Of a DNA stretch of 9,790 bases, positions 1-7,452 are shown piece after piece. The notes beneath the pieces are model-generated. The model worked only from the letters and a program-made list of their open reading frames with translations, did no database searches and was not told where the DNA came from. Numbering within the stretch: the stretch's first letter is position 1; each line of letters starts with the position of its first letter. The position numbers and the translations under genes were made by a program. This DNA comes from an uncultured Oscillibacter sp. (GTDB lineage Bacteria > Bacillota > Clostridia > Oscillospirales > Oscillospiraceae), in NCBI GenBank assembly GCA_946183715.1, contig CAMHDB010000056.1:1-9790 (forward strand), read 5' to 3'.

Positions 1-236
1 TTTAAGGATTTTGTAACAGGTAAATTTTACCAATTCAGGGGGTACAGGGAAACGGAGGAAATCCCGGGAAAAGGCATGGAAACGCCCCGATTTCATGGAA
101 TTTGCGTCCCTGCGGGAGAAAGCAGGCGCTGGAAGGCATTTCCATCTGTGGATTCCGACGAACGCCCGCGCGGCAAAAAGCCTCCCCGTGACGGCTTGAC
201 AAAACGCTCTTTCCGTCGTTTCGCGGCGCGGCAGAC
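1..236. other. Intergenic region past the operon terminator, no gene seen
   Basis: I find no convincing gene here. Short open frames exist on both strands, but the plus-strand one (76-360) runs through the operon terminator into the end of the phosphatase gene and has no well-placed ribosome binding site. The minus-strand one (35-238) resembles no family I know. Two small structures are visible: a 6-bp-arm palindrome at 19-31 (GGTAAA/TTTACC), and at 174-193 a degenerate copy of the terminator's 3' arm with its T-run. The first 35 bases are AT-rich, unlike the rest. Confidence 0.6.
175..193 (-). repeat. Degenerate second copy of the terminator 3' arm
   Basis: Read on the minus strand, this segment ends with ACGGGGAGGC followed by five T, nearly identical to the 3' arm and T-run of the operon terminator about 60 bases upstream (237-257). 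It has no good left arm next to it. It could be a decayed second terminator, or an alternative partner for the left arm of the first. The similarity is seen directly; a role as back-up terminator is inference. Confidence 0.45.
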
Positions 237-267
237 AAAAAGCCTCCCCCGTGGCGACGGGGGAGGC
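237..267 (-). terminator. Intrinsic terminator of the his operon
   Basis: On the minus strand a perfect 11-bp stem (GCCTCCCCCGT / ACGGGGGAGGC) with a 4-base loop (CGCC) is followed at once by TTTTTGT. It begins 5 bases after the stop codon of the last gene (273). The geometry is that of a textbook rho-independent terminator, and it marks the 3' end of the transcription unit. The plus-strand reading lacks a T-run, so it acts on the operon strand only. Confidence 0.93.
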
Positions 268-272
268 GGGAA

Positions 273-923
273 TTACCGCCGGATGACGCTTTCCAGTTCG
301 GGGACGGTATCGGCGATATCGTCGGGGCACGCCGCCACGAGCGACGCGCGCGGACGGTAGCCCCAAGTCACGGCGCAGACGCGCAGTCCGGCATTGTGCC
401 CGGTGCGCACGTCGGTGGCGCTGTCGCCGACGAACAGCGTCTCCGCCGGGTCGGCCCCGAAGGCGCGGAGAATCCCGTACAGCCCCGCCGGGTCGGGCTT
501 GACCGGAATCCCGGGCTTCTTGCCCTGTACGAGCGCGAAGGTATCCGGGAAAAAGCGCTCCATGAGTTCCTTTGTGAACTCGTGCGGCTTGTTGGAGTAG
601 ACGGCCATTTGTACGCCGTCGGCGCGGAGACGCGCGAGGAGTTCCGGAATCCCCGGAAAGGGGCGCGTGCTGTCCGTCTTGCAAAGTTCGTAATGGACGT
701 TGAAACGCTGTAGTGTTTCGGCTTTTTGCGTGTCGCTCTGCGCCTCCGGCGGGGAGAAGCGCGAGACTAAATTCAACATCCCATGTCCGACCATGGGCTT
801 GTAGGCGTCCACGGAATGTTCGGGCCAGCCGTACTCCCGGCACACCGCGTTCCCCGCCGCCGCCAAATCCGCGATAGTGTCCAAGAGCGTCCCGTCTAGG
901 TCAAAAATTATGGTTCGATACAT
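273..923 (-). CDS. HAD-superfamily phosphatase, phosphoglycolate phosphatase (Gph)-like
   Basis: The 216-residue protein has all four HAD motifs. Motif I is DLDGT with nucleophile D8 and acid/base D10; motif II is S110 in YSNK; motif III is K142 in VKPD; motif IV is GDSATD with D167 and D171. The helical insert after motif I (about 15-85) is a C1-type cap, as in Gph/PGP enzymes. It is expected to be a cytosolic, Mg-dependent small-molecule phosphatase. The ATG follows AAGGTGG by 6 bases. It lies 12 bases after the PHP phosphatase gene and just before the terminator, so it is the last gene of the his transcript. The true substrate cannot be read from sequence: 2-phosphoglycolate is the default guess, and a back-up histidinol-phosphatase or house-cleaning role is possible. 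It lacks the Cys/His zinc-binding loop of HisB-N-type histidinol phosphatases as far as I can see. Confidence 0.9.
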   Translation of the reverse strand: MYRTIIFDLDGTLLDTIADLAAAGNAVCREYGWPEHSVDAYKPMVGHGMLNLVSRFSPPEAQSDTQKAETLQRFNVHYELCKTDSTRPFPGIPELLARLRADGVQMAVYSNKPHEFTKELMERFFPDTFALVQGKKPGIPVKPDPAGLYGILRAFGADPAETLFVGDSATDVRTGHNAGLRVCAVTWGYRPRASLVAACPDDIADTVPELESVIRR

Positions 924-935
924 ACTGCCACCTTA

Positions 936-1769
936 TTATATACACGGCAGCGGACACTCTTCCTGTCCGTGCGCGGTCAGAATCGTACAGGCCCGGAACC
1001 CCGCCGCGCGCGCCGCCGCGATTGCCTTGTCGTAGGCGTACAGAATCGTGCCGGGGTGGTGGGTGTCCGCCGTGATGATGACGCGCCCGCCCATTTCGCG
1101 CCACGCCTCCAATATGAATTGCGCCGGATAGGGCGTCGTGCGCCAGCCGCGCGACATCGCCCCGGTATTGATTTCCAACAGCGTCGCCGCCGGGTCGATT
1201 GCGTGTAAGGCGTCGAGGGCGGCTTTCCGGTAGCGGGGGGCGTCCGCGTCGAAAAAGTCGTGCTTCTCGCCGTACTTCGTCACAAGGTCGATGTGGCCTA
1301 GAATGTCGGGCCTGCGCGCGGCCATTTCCGCGACGGCCTTATAATAGGCGTCGGTCATGGCGTAGGCGTCGCCGCCGAAGAGTTCGTCCCGACTGCGCGC
1401 GAACTCCTCTGGGGAGTAGTCCACGGCGTAGAACTCGCCGTCGGGCGCGGCGAAGTCGTGTACACTGCCAATCCAGTAGTCGAAGCCCTCCGGCGACACG
1501 TCCGCCAGATTGTCTATCTCGATTCCCAGTAGAATGTCCATGCGTCCGGCGTAGGCCTCCCGCAACGACAGCACCGCCGCCCGGTACGCGCTCATATCCG
1601 CCGGGAGTACGAATGCCTGTTCCCGCGGAATCGGGACGTGACTGTGTCCCGAAAAGCCGTAGTACCTGACGCCCGCCGCGTAAGCCGCCGCCGCCATTTC
1701 CTCCGGCGTGCCCTTGCCGTCGCACAGCGTCGAATGCGTGTGTACCGAACACTCGTAGGGCGTACTCAT
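936..1769 (-). CDS. hisK: Histidinol-phosphatase, PHP family (HisK/HisJ-type)
   Basis: The 277-residue protein should hydrolyse L-histidinol phosphate to L-histidinol and phosphate, the penultimate part of the pathway, in the cytosol. It shows the PHP metal-site pattern: H10-x-H12 and D17 in the first motif, H42 and H44 in GHSH, E84 in GIEID, H104 in GSVH, H159 in GHID, and D235-x-H237 in ADTHH. These are the ligands for the trinuclear metal centre in this family. Length is normal for the Bacillus HisK/HisJ type. Its ATG overlaps the hisIE stop in an ATGA arrangement, with AGGAGA upstream, so translation is probably coupled. The his operon context makes histidinol phosphate by far the likeliest substrate. 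HisB here lacks a phosphatase domain, so this protein fills that step. Confidence 0.93.
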   Translation of the reverse strand: MSTPYECSVHTHSTLCDGKGTPEEMAAAAYAAGVRYYGFSGHSHVPIPREQAFVLPADMSAYRAAVLSLREAYAGRMDILLGIEIDNLADVSPEGFDYWIGSVHDFAAPDGEFYAVDYSPEEFARSRDELFGGDAYAMTDAYYKAVAEMAARRPDILGHIDLVTKYGEKHDFFDADAPRYRKAALDALHAIDPAATLLEINTGAMSRGWRTTPYPAQFILEAWREMGGRVIITADTHHPGTILYAYDKAIAAARAAGFRACTILTAHGQEECPLPCI

Positions 1770-2401
1770 TGCATTCTCTCCTGTTTCACCTTGTGGTCGA
1801 TGACGTGCCGCTTTTCCAATTCGCGCGTCACGTCCTCTATCGTGATTCCGCTCTGTACCATCAAGACCATGACGTGATAGGCCAAGTCCGCGATTTCGTA
1901 CACCGTCTCCTCGCGGTCTCGCTTACACCCCGCAATCACGACTTCGGTACACTCCTCCCCGACTTTCTTGAGAATCTTGTCGAGGCCCTTTTCAAAAAGG
2001 TACGTCGTGTAACTGCCCTCTTTGGGTTCGGACTTGCGCCCCGCAATCAGGCGGTACAGCCCTTCGTAGCTGAATTGTTTCAACTCGTCCGACAGGTACA
2101 GCGTGTTAAAAAAGCAACTCTCCGCGCCCGTGTGACAGGCGGGGCCGTCCTTGACGACTTCCACAACCAGCGCGTCCTTGTCGCAGTCCGCCGTAATCGA
2201 CACGACGTGCTGAATGTTGCCGGAAGTCGCGCCCTTGCGCCACAATTCCTGTCTGCTACGGCTCCAGAAGCACGTCCGGCGCTCGTCAATCGTAATCGCG
2301 AGGCTTTCGGCGTTCATGTAGGCCAGTGTCAGGACTTCTTTCGTGTAGTGGTCTTGTACGATGGCGGGTATCAGGCCCCGCCCGTCAAATTTCAAATCCA
2401 T
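1766..2401 (-). CDS. hisIE: Bifunctional phosphoribosyl-AMP cyclohydrolase / phosphoribosyl-ATP pyrophosphatase
   Basis: The 211-residue fusion performs steps 2 and 3: HisE removes pyrophosphate from PR-ATP, and HisI opens the adenine ring of PR-AMP to give ProFAR. The HisI domain (about 1-105) contains SRSRQELWRKGATSG (47-61), the Mg-binding D72/D74/D76 cluster, and zinc-site cysteines C73, C89 and C96 in the ACHTG/SCF region. The HisE domain (about 113-205) is a MazG-like all-helical NTP pyrophosphatase with E149, E150, E153, E169 and D172. Domain order and length are standard. The ATG lies 10 bases after the hisF stop with GGAGG upstream, and the gene end overlaps the following PHP phosphatase by 4 bases. 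Nothing is truncated or missing. Confidence 0.97.
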   Translation of the reverse strand: MDLKFDGRGLIPAIVQDHYTKEVLTLAYMNAESLAITIDERRTCFWSRSRQELWRKGATSGNIQHVVSITADCDKDALVVEVVKDGPACHTGAESCFFNTLYLSDELKQFSYEGLYRLIAGRKSEPKEGSYTTYLFEKGLDKILKKVGEECTEVVIAGCKRDREETVYEIADLAYHVMVLMVQSGITIEDVTRELEKRHVIDHKVKQERMQ

Positions 2402-2411
2402 ACGCCCTCCG

Positions 2412-3167
2412 TCAAATCCGCATTTCCACGCCCTTTGAGCACAAAAAGCGTTTTAATTCCCTGATGTCAACCTGTCTGCTGTGGAAAATCGACGCCGCAA
2501 GCCCGGCGTCAATCCCCGGGTGCGCGAACAGCTCCGCGAAATGCTCCATATTCCCCGCGCCGCCGCTCGCGATAATCGGTACGCTTACGCGCGCCGCTAA
2601 GGCGTCCAGCATTTCCAAGTCGAACCCTTGCTTGACCCCGTCGGTGTCGATGGAGTTCAGCACGATTTCGCCCGCGCCGTCGCCGACGCCGCGCGCGGCC
2701 CATTCGAGGGCGTCAAGCCCGGTATCCTCGCGGCCCCCCTTCGCGAATACCCGGAAACGCCCATCCACGCGCTTTACGTCCATCGACAGCACCACGCACT
2801 GGTCGCCGTACTTCTTCGCGGCCTCGCCAATCAGCGCCGGATTCGCAATCGCCCCGGAATTGACGCTCACTTTGTCCGCGCCGCACTTCAAAACCCGGTC
2901 GAAATCGTCAACCGTGTTGATTCCGCCGCCGACCGTCAGCGGTATGAATACCTCCGCCGCCGTGCGCCGTAAGATGTCCGTAAAGAGCTTGCGCCCCTCC
3001 GCCGACGCCGTGATGTCGTAGAAAACCAGTTCGTCCGCGCCGGAGTCGTTGTAGTAGCGGGCCAGTTCCACGGGGTCGGAGATGTCGCGCAGTCCCGTGA
3101 AATTCGTGCCCTTGACCACCCGCCCGTCGCGCACGTCCAGACAGGGGATGATTCGCTTCGCTAACAC
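2412..3167 (-). CDS. hisF: Imidazole glycerol phosphate synthase, cyclase subunit
   Basis: The 251-residue (beta/alpha)8 barrel is of normal HisF length. It uses ammonia delivered by HisH to turn PRFAR into imidazole glycerol phosphate and AICAR. Catalytic D11 (in IIPCLD) and D130 (in LSMDVK) are present, as are the two phosphate-binding Gly motifs, LTVGGGI near 77-83 and ASGGAG near 200-205. The start overlaps the end of hisA by 7 bases, with GGGAGG before the ATG, so the two homologous barrels are translationally coupled. The hisH-hisA-hisF order places both synthase subunits on the same stretch of message. Confidence 0.98.
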   Translation of the reverse strand: MLAKRIIPCLDVRDGRVVKGTNFTGLRDISDPVELARYYNDSGADELVFYDITASAEGRKLFTDILRRTAAEVFIPLTVGGGINTVDDFDRVLKCGADKVSVNSGAIANPALIGEAAKKYGDQCVVLSMDVKRVDGRFRVFAKGGREDTGLDALEWAARGVGDGAGEIVLNSIDTDGVKQGFDLEMLDALAARVSVPIIASGGAGNMEHFAELFAHPGIDAGLAASIFHSRQVDIRELKRFLCSKGVEMRI

Positions 3168-3880
3168 ATTCCCGCCTCCCTCATGACTTCCGCCAAATCC
3201 AATTTGCCCGTGTAGAGCGCCTTCCCGAGTATGGCGGCGTGTACGCCCATGTCGCGCAGTACGCGCAGTTCCGACAGGCTTCCCACGCCCCCCGACGCCG
3301 TGACGCGCAGTCCGGGTATCGTCAGGAGTTCGCGGTACAACTCTAAATTCGTCCCGCGCTCCGCGCCGTCGCGGCTGATGTCCGTATAGATTACGTCGCG
3401 TATGCCGTGCCCGACCAGACGCCGACAGAAGTCGGGGCCGCGCTCGTCCGAAAGTTCCTTCCAGCCGCTGACGGCTATCAACCCGTCGCGGGTGTCGACG
3501 CCGACGGCGATTCTGTCGCCGTACTTCGCGCCCATCCGGGCCGTGAAATCAAAGTCGCGAACCGCCACCGTGCCGAGAATACAGCGGCTTACGCCGCAGT
3601 CCAGATACTGTCGAATCCGCTCCTCCGTCCGGATTCCTCCGCCGACTTCCATGTAAAAGCCGCCCTGTCCGGCAAGGGCCGCTATCGTGTCGAAATTCGC
3701 GGTAGTGCCGTCGCGCGCGCCGTCCAAGTCCACGACGTGCAGACACGACGCGCCCGCTTCCCTGAACTCCCGCGCCACCGCGCAGGGGTCGGCGTTGTAG
3801 ACGGTCTTTTTTTCGTAGTCGCCCTGATACAGCCGCACGGCCTGCCCGCCGATTAGGTCAATTGCCGGGAATATCCGCAT
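3161..3880 (-). CDS. hisA: ProFAR isomerase (phosphoribosylformimino-AICAR-P isomerase)
   Basis: This is a 239-residue (beta/alpha)8 barrel catalysing the Amadori rearrangement of ProFAR to PRFAR. Catalytic D8 (FPAIDL) and D129 (VGVDTRDG) are present, together with W140 and the TDISRDG segment (166-172) typical of HisA. Phosphate-binding glycines are at EVGGGI (78-83) and ASGGVG (195-200). I prefer the ATG at 3880: GGAGGG stands 7 bases before it, and the protein then begins MRIFPAIDL, the usual HisA N-terminus. The in-frame GTG at 3898 would add six residues and would place that Shine-Dalgarno inside the gene. The gene starts 14 bases after the hisH stop and overlaps hisF by 7 bases. Confidence 0.96.
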   Translation of the reverse strand: MRIFPAIDLIGGQAVRLYQGDYEKKTVYNADPCAVAREFREAGASCLHVVDLDGARDGTTANFDTIAALAGQGGFYMEVGGGIRTEERIRQYLDCGVSRCILGTVAVRDFDFTARMGAKYGDRIAVGVDTRDGLIAVSGWKELSDERGPDFCRRLVGHGIRDVIYTDISRDGAERGTNLELYRELLTIPGLRVTASGGVGSLSELRVLRDMGVHAAILGKALYTGKLDLAEVMREAGMC

Positions 3881-3887
3881 GTTGCTT

Positions 3888-3893
3888 CCCTCC
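3888..3893 (-). promoter_or_regulatory. Ribosome binding site deciding the hisA start
   Basis: GGAGGG on the minus strand lies 7 bases upstream of the ATG at 3880 and immediately before the hisH stop codon. It selects the ATG over the upstream in-frame GTG at 3898, which has no such site at proper distance. Confidence 0.7.
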
Positions 3894-3894
3894 G

Positions 3895-4506
3895 TCACTG
3901 TTCCGCGAATGCTTTGAGCAGTCTAAGCCCGGTGTCGCCGGACTTTTCGGGGTGGAACTGCGTCCCGTACACGTTCCCGCGCCGTACTGCCCCCGTCACG
4001 TCGACGTTGCCGTAGCGCGACGTGGCAAGCGTGTACTCCGCGCAGTCCTTGGCGTAGAAGCTGTGGACGTAGTACACGTACTCCCCCGCGCGGACGTGCC
4101 GGAAAAACGGGTCGTCGCGGCGTACTTCCAGACTGTTCCAGCCCATATGCGGCACCTTCAAAGCCTTGTCCGACAGGTCGGTGCGCAAGTCGCACACCTT
4201 CCCCGGAATCAGGCCTAGCCCGTCGTGCTCCCCGTACTCCTCGCTCCTGTCGAACAGCAACTGCATACCCAGACAGATTCCCAGAAACGGCTTGCGCGCG
4301 GCCTCGCGTTTCAAGACCGGAATCAGGCCCGTCGCGCGGAGTTTGTCCATTGCGTCGCCGAACGCCCCCACGCCCGGGAGTATTACGCGTTCGGCGGCCT
4401 CAATCCGCGCCGCCTCGCTCGTGATTTCCGTCTCGGCCCCTATCGCCCGGAAGCTGCACGCCAGCGAAAACAAATTCCCTACGCCGTAGTCTACGATTGC
4501 AATCAA
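3895..4506 (-). CDS. hisH: Imidazole glycerol phosphate synthase, glutamine amidotransferase subunit
   Basis: This 203-residue class I (triad) glutamine amidotransferase hydrolyses glutamine and channels ammonia to HisF. The triad is visible: C78 in GICLGMQ, and H185 and E187 in FHPEK. The conserved HMGWN (120-124) and YYVHSFY (145-151) segments of HisH are present. The start is a TTG at 4506, preceded by AAGGAGG with an 8-base spacer. The protein then begins MIAIVDYGVGNL, where HisH proteins normally begin. The reading frame stays open far upstream (to 5385) only as an out-of-frame shadow of hisB and hisC, so automatic start calling may extend this gene wrongly. It starts 17 bases after hisB and ends 14 bases before hisA. 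Confidence 0.96.
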   Translation of the reverse strand: MIAIVDYGVGNLFSLACSFRAIGAETEITSEAARIEAAERVILPGVGAFGDAMDKLRATGLIPVLKREAARKPFLGICLGMQLLFDRSEEYGEHDGLGLIPGKVCDLRTDLSDKALKVPHMGWNSLEVRRDDPFFRHVRAGEYVYYVHSFYAKDCAEYTLATSRYGNVDVTGAVRRGNVYGTQFHPEKSGDTGLRLLKAFAEQ

Positions 4507-4514
4507 GCGTCGTC

Positions 4515-4521
4515 CCTCCTT
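4515..4521 (-). promoter_or_regulatory. Ribosome binding site deciding the hisH TTG start
   Basis: A full AAGGAGG lies 8 bases from the TTG at 4506 and just after the hisB stop codon. No ATG or GTG in this frame lies near the conserved N-terminus, so this strong site is the main evidence for the TTG start. Confidence 0.75.
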
Positions 4522-4523
4522 CG

Positions 4524-5111
4524 TCAGAGTACGCCTTTCGTACTCGGAATCTCTCCGCGGTGCTTCGGGTCGATGTCGACGGCCATACGCAACGCCCGCC
4601 CCGCGCCCTTGTACGCCGCCTCTAGAATGTGGTGCGCGTTCTCCCCGGAGAACTCCCGGAAATGTAGCGCGCAGGGGCAATTCCGCACGAAACCAAGCCA
4701 GAACTCCTTCGCGAGTTCGGTATCGAAATCGCCGACTTTCGCGGCGGGGATGTCCAGCGCCCACACGAGGCAGTCGCGCCCCGACAGGTCTACCGCGCAA
4801 AGCACAAGCGTCTCGTCCATCGGGAGAAAGAACTGCCCGTAACGCACGATTCCGCGCTTGTCGCCCAGTGCCTTTGTAAAGGCCTGTCCCAGTACAATCC
4901 CGATATCTTCCGTGGTGTGGTGGTAGTCGACTTCCGTGTCGCCGTGACAGCTCAGCGTCAAATCGAAATCGCCGTGGCGCGCGAACAGTTCCAGCATGTG
5001 ATTCAGGAATCCGCAACCCGTTTGAATGTCGCTTTTCCCGGTGCCGTCCAGATTCAGCGACAGCGTGATTTGCGTCTCTTTGGTATTGCGTGTGATGTCC
5101 GCAGTTCTCAT
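4524..5111 (-). CDS. hisB: Imidazoleglycerol-phosphate dehydratase
   Basis: The 195-residue monofunctional IGP dehydratase converts imidazole glycerol phosphate to imidazole acetol phosphate. The two Mn-binding repeats are clear: HHTTE at 64-68 and HHILE at 160-164, with further ligands or contacts at H38, H46 and H150. The C-terminus ends in PSTKGVL, the family's usual end. There is no HAD phosphatase domain as in the enterobacterial bifunctional HisB, which agrees with a separate phosphatase later in the operon. The ATG directly follows the hisC stop codon (0 bases between) with GGAGG inside the end of hisC. The family's FLDHM motif reads FLNHM here, a variant I believe also occurs in other clostridial enzymes. 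Confidence 0.97.
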   Translation of the reverse strand: MRTADITRNTKETQITLSLNLDGTGKSDIQTGCGFLNHMLELFARHGDFDLTLSCHGDTEVDYHHTTEDIGIVLGQAFTKALGDKRGIVRYGQFFLPMDETLVLCAVDLSGRDCLVWALDIPAAKVGDFDTELAKEFWLGFVRNCPCALHFREFSGENAHHILEAAYKGAGRALRMAVDIDPKHRGEIPSTKGVL

Positions 5112-6176
5112 TTACACGCCCTCCAGCAGTCCGCGCAGACGCTCTAAAAGCGTCTCCATCTGCTCCCGCGAGCCGATACTGATTCGTAACCAGTCGCGCA
5201 GGCGCGGGGCGTCGAACCAGCGCACGAGTACGCCGCGCGCCTTCAGGCCCCGGTACACCTCCCCGCCCGACAGGCGGTCGCTTTTCGCGAATACAAAGTT
5301 TGCTTTCGACGGCAGTACCGTAAAGCCGATATTGCGCAGTGCGTCGGTCGTCCACGCGCGGTTCTCCTGTATGACTTTTGTACAACTCCGGAAATAGTCC
5401 TCGTCCTCCATAGCGGCGGCCCCGGCCAGTAACGAAAGGCGGTTGACGTTGTAGGGGTTGAAGCTGTACTTGACGCGGTTCAGCGCCGCAATCAGCCCCG
5501 CCGCGCCGATTCCGAACCCGATACGGCCCCCGGCTAAAGAACGGCTTTTCGAGAACGTCTGCACGACGAGCAGATTGTCATAACGCGCCGTGAGGGGCGC
5601 GCAGGTCTCCCCGCCGAAATCGACGTAGGCCTCATCCACGACAACCACTCTGTCCGGGTTGGCGTCGAGCAGGCGCGTAATGTCGCTGACGGGAATTGCC
5701 ATGCCCGTCGGGGCGTTGGGGTTCGCGAGAAAGACCGTGCCGGGAAAGTTCATGTAGTCGTCGACGCACAGGGAGAAGTCGCCGCGCAGGGGTACGACCG
5801 TCGCGTCGAGGCCGAACAGCGCCGTTTGCGCCTGATAGAAACTGTAGGTGATGTCGGCGTAGGCGACGCCGATACCCGTACCGCAGAAGGCCCGGAACGC
5901 GAACGCTAAAATCTCGTCGGAACCGTTCCCGGCGATGACGTTTTCGGGGGCTACTCCGTAGCGCGCCGCGACAGCGTTCACCAATCCGCGGCAGGTCGGG
6001 TCGGAGTAGAGATTCAGCTTCCGGAACTCGTCCTCCGTCAGCGCCGCGAGGACGTTCGGCGACGGCGGAAACGGGCTTTCATTCGTATTCAGCTTGACGT
6101 ATTGCCTGTCAAGCGGCTGTTCGCCGGGGGTGTACGGCGACAGCGCCGCTGCCTCTTTCGACAGAAACTCCCTCAT
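5112..6176 (-). CDS. hisC: Histidinol-phosphate aminotransferase
   Basis: The 354-residue fold-type I PLP aminotransferase converts imidazole acetol phosphate and glutamate to histidinol phosphate and 2-oxoglutarate. The PLP Schiff-base lysine is K210 in TFSKSRSLAGGRIG. N154 (ANPNAPTG), D181 and Y184 (DEAYVDF) and R218 complete the cofactor site, and R331 (RISIG) is the substrate carboxylate/phosphate arginine. The N-terminal LNTNESPFPPSP (29-40) is the HisC substrate-binding segment. The family's length and order are normal. The ATG starts one base after the hisD stop with GGGAGG upstream; the stop abuts hisB. HisC-like enzymes can also act on aromatic keto acids, but the operon fixes the role. 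Confidence 0.97.
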   Translation of the reverse strand: MREFLSKEAAALSPYTPGEQPLDRQYVKLNTNESPFPPSPNVLAALTEDEFRKLNLYSDPTCRGLVNAVAARYGVAPENVIAGNGSDEILAFAFRAFCGTGIGVAYADITYSFYQAQTALFGLDATVVPLRGDFSLCVDDYMNFPGTVFLANPNAPTGMAIPVSDITRLLDANPDRVVVVDEAYVDFGGETCAPLTARYDNLLVVQTFSKSRSLAGGRIGFGIGAAGLIAALNRVKYSFNPYNVNRLSLLAGAAAMEDEDYFRSCTKVIQENRAWTTDALRNIGFTVLPSKANFVFAKSDRLSGGEVYRGLKARGVLVRWFDAPRLRDWLRISIGSREQMETLLERLRGLLEGV

Positions 6177-6177
6177 G

Positions 6178-7452
6178 CTATTTCCTCCCGTCCTCTTTGC
6201 GAAGCAGTACGGAACGGGCGTGGGCGCGCAGTCCCTCCCGTTCGGCGAAGTCCGCGATTCTGTCCGCGACGCCGTTCAAAGCGTCGCGCGTGTAGTAAAT
6301 GAAACTCGATTTCTTTACAAAGTCGTCGACGGACAGCGGCCCCGAAAAACGCGCCGTCCCGGATGTCGGCAACGTGTGATTCGGCCCCGCGAAGTAGTCT
6401 CCGAGGGCCTCCGGGGCGTTGTGGCCCAGGAATACGCTCCCGGCGTTGCGAATCAGCGGCAACAACGACAGCGGCTCCGACACGCACAGTTCCAAATGTT
6501 CCGGCGCGATACGGTTCGCGGCCTCCACGGCGCGTTCCAGACTGTCCGCGACGTACAATTTACCGTTGCTTTCCAGCGACTTCCGCGCGATATCCGCGCG
6601 CGGCAACAACGGGAGTTGCCGTTCCAGCTCCGCCGCGACTTGTACGGCGAGTGCGCGGCAGTCCGTGACGAGTACGGCGGCGGCGTGGGTGTCGTGTTCG
6701 GCCTGACTGAGCATGTCCGCCGCGACGTGACAGGCGTCCGCGCTTGCGTCGGCGAGCACAAGAATCTCACTCGGCCCGGCAATCAGGTCGATTCCGACCT
6801 GTCCGAAAACCTGCCGCTTGGCCTCCGCGACGAATACGCCGCCCGGGCCTACGATTTTGTCGACCGCCGGGACGCTCTCCGTACCGTAGGCGAGCGCCGC
6901 GACGGCCTGCGCGCCGCCAATCGTGTAGACGCGCACGCCCGGGGCCGCGATGTACGCCGCGCCCAGCGCCGCCGCGCTGACTTCCGGCGGCGTGACAAGT
7001 AGGATGTCGCGCACGCCCGCCAGCCGCGCCGGGATGGCGTTCATGAGAATCGTGGACGGGAACGCCTCCGGGCTTTTGGGCACGCAGATTCCGACGCGCT
7101 CCATAGGGATATAACGCAAGCCCAGTAAAATTCCGGGCTTGTCGGCGAGGACGTAGTCGCGCCGAACCTGCCGCGCGTGGAACTGTTCGATATTCTCCGC
7201 CGCGCGGCGCAAGGTCTCCCGGAACCCGGCGTCGAGGGACTTGTACGCCGCCTCCAATGCCTCCGGCGCGACTTGGAACTCGTCCACGTCCACGCCGTCA
7301 AAGCGTTTCGTATACTCCCGTAACGCCGCGTCGCCGCGCTTCCGCACATCGTCGAGAATCCGCGCGACCGCCGCCGTGAGTTCGGGGTCAGTTTGTACGC
7401 GCTCCCGACGGAACAGCGCTTCGCCGCCGTCCCACTGTTCGACTGTTATCAC
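6178..7452 (-). CDS. hisD: Histidinol dehydrogenase
   Basis: The 424-residue enzyme oxidises L-histidinol in two NAD-dependent steps to L-histidine, the last reaction of the pathway. Zinc-site residues Q250 and H253 (SQAEHD), D352 and H359 (DYFAGPNHTLPT), and the C-terminal H411 are present. The catalytic pair E318-H319 (PEHLEL) is present as well. The start is GTG at 7452, overlapping the hisZG stop by 4 bases (GTGA); GGGAGG lies about 10 bases upstream. Two normally well conserved glycine-rich segments differ. The usual VPGG reads VPKS (124-127), and GPGN reads GPGG (202-205). The zinc and catalytic residues are intact, so I expect an active enzyme with a slightly altered cofactor or substrate loop. 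Confidence 0.96.
   Translation of the reverse strand: MITVEQWDGGEALFRRERVQTDPELTAAVARILDDVRKRGDAALREYTKRFDGVDVDEFQVAPEALEAAYKSLDAGFRETLRRAAENIEQFHARQVRRDYVLADKPGILLGLRYIPMERVGICVPKSPEAFPSTILMNAIPARLAGVRDILLVTPPEVSAAALGAAYIAAPGVRVYTIGGAQAVAALAYGTESVPAVDKIVGPGGVFVAEAKRQVFGQVGIDLIAGPSEILVLADASADACHVAADMLSQAEHDTHAAAVLVTDCRALAVQVAAELERQLPLLPRADIARKSLESNGKLYVADSLERAVEAANRIAPEHLELCVSEPLSLLPLIRNAGSVFLGHNAPEALGDYFAGPNHTLPTSGTARFSGPLSVDDFVKKSSFIYYTRDALNGVADRIADFAEREGLRAHARSVLLRKEDGRK

Noticed and set aside
76..360. 94-residue plus-strand open frame at the left end
   Set aside because: It crosses the operon terminator and the end of the phosphatase gene; the GGAGG upstream of its ATG is too far away (about 16 bases).
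1769..2464. 231-residue plus-strand open frame opposite hisIE
   Set aside because: Antisense shadow of hisIE, whose motifs are complete; no ribosome binding site or family match.
4507..5385. N-terminal extension of the hisH frame (part of a 496-residue open frame)
   Set aside because: It is the wrong-frame shadow of hisB and hisC, shows no family similarity, and hisH has a strong ribosome binding site and canonical N-terminus at 4506.
6094..7002. 302-residue plus-strand open frame opposite hisD and hisC
   Set aside because: It lies antisense to clearly conserved genes and is rich in Arg, Val and Gln as expected from the reverse complement of GC-rich codons. No recognisable domain.
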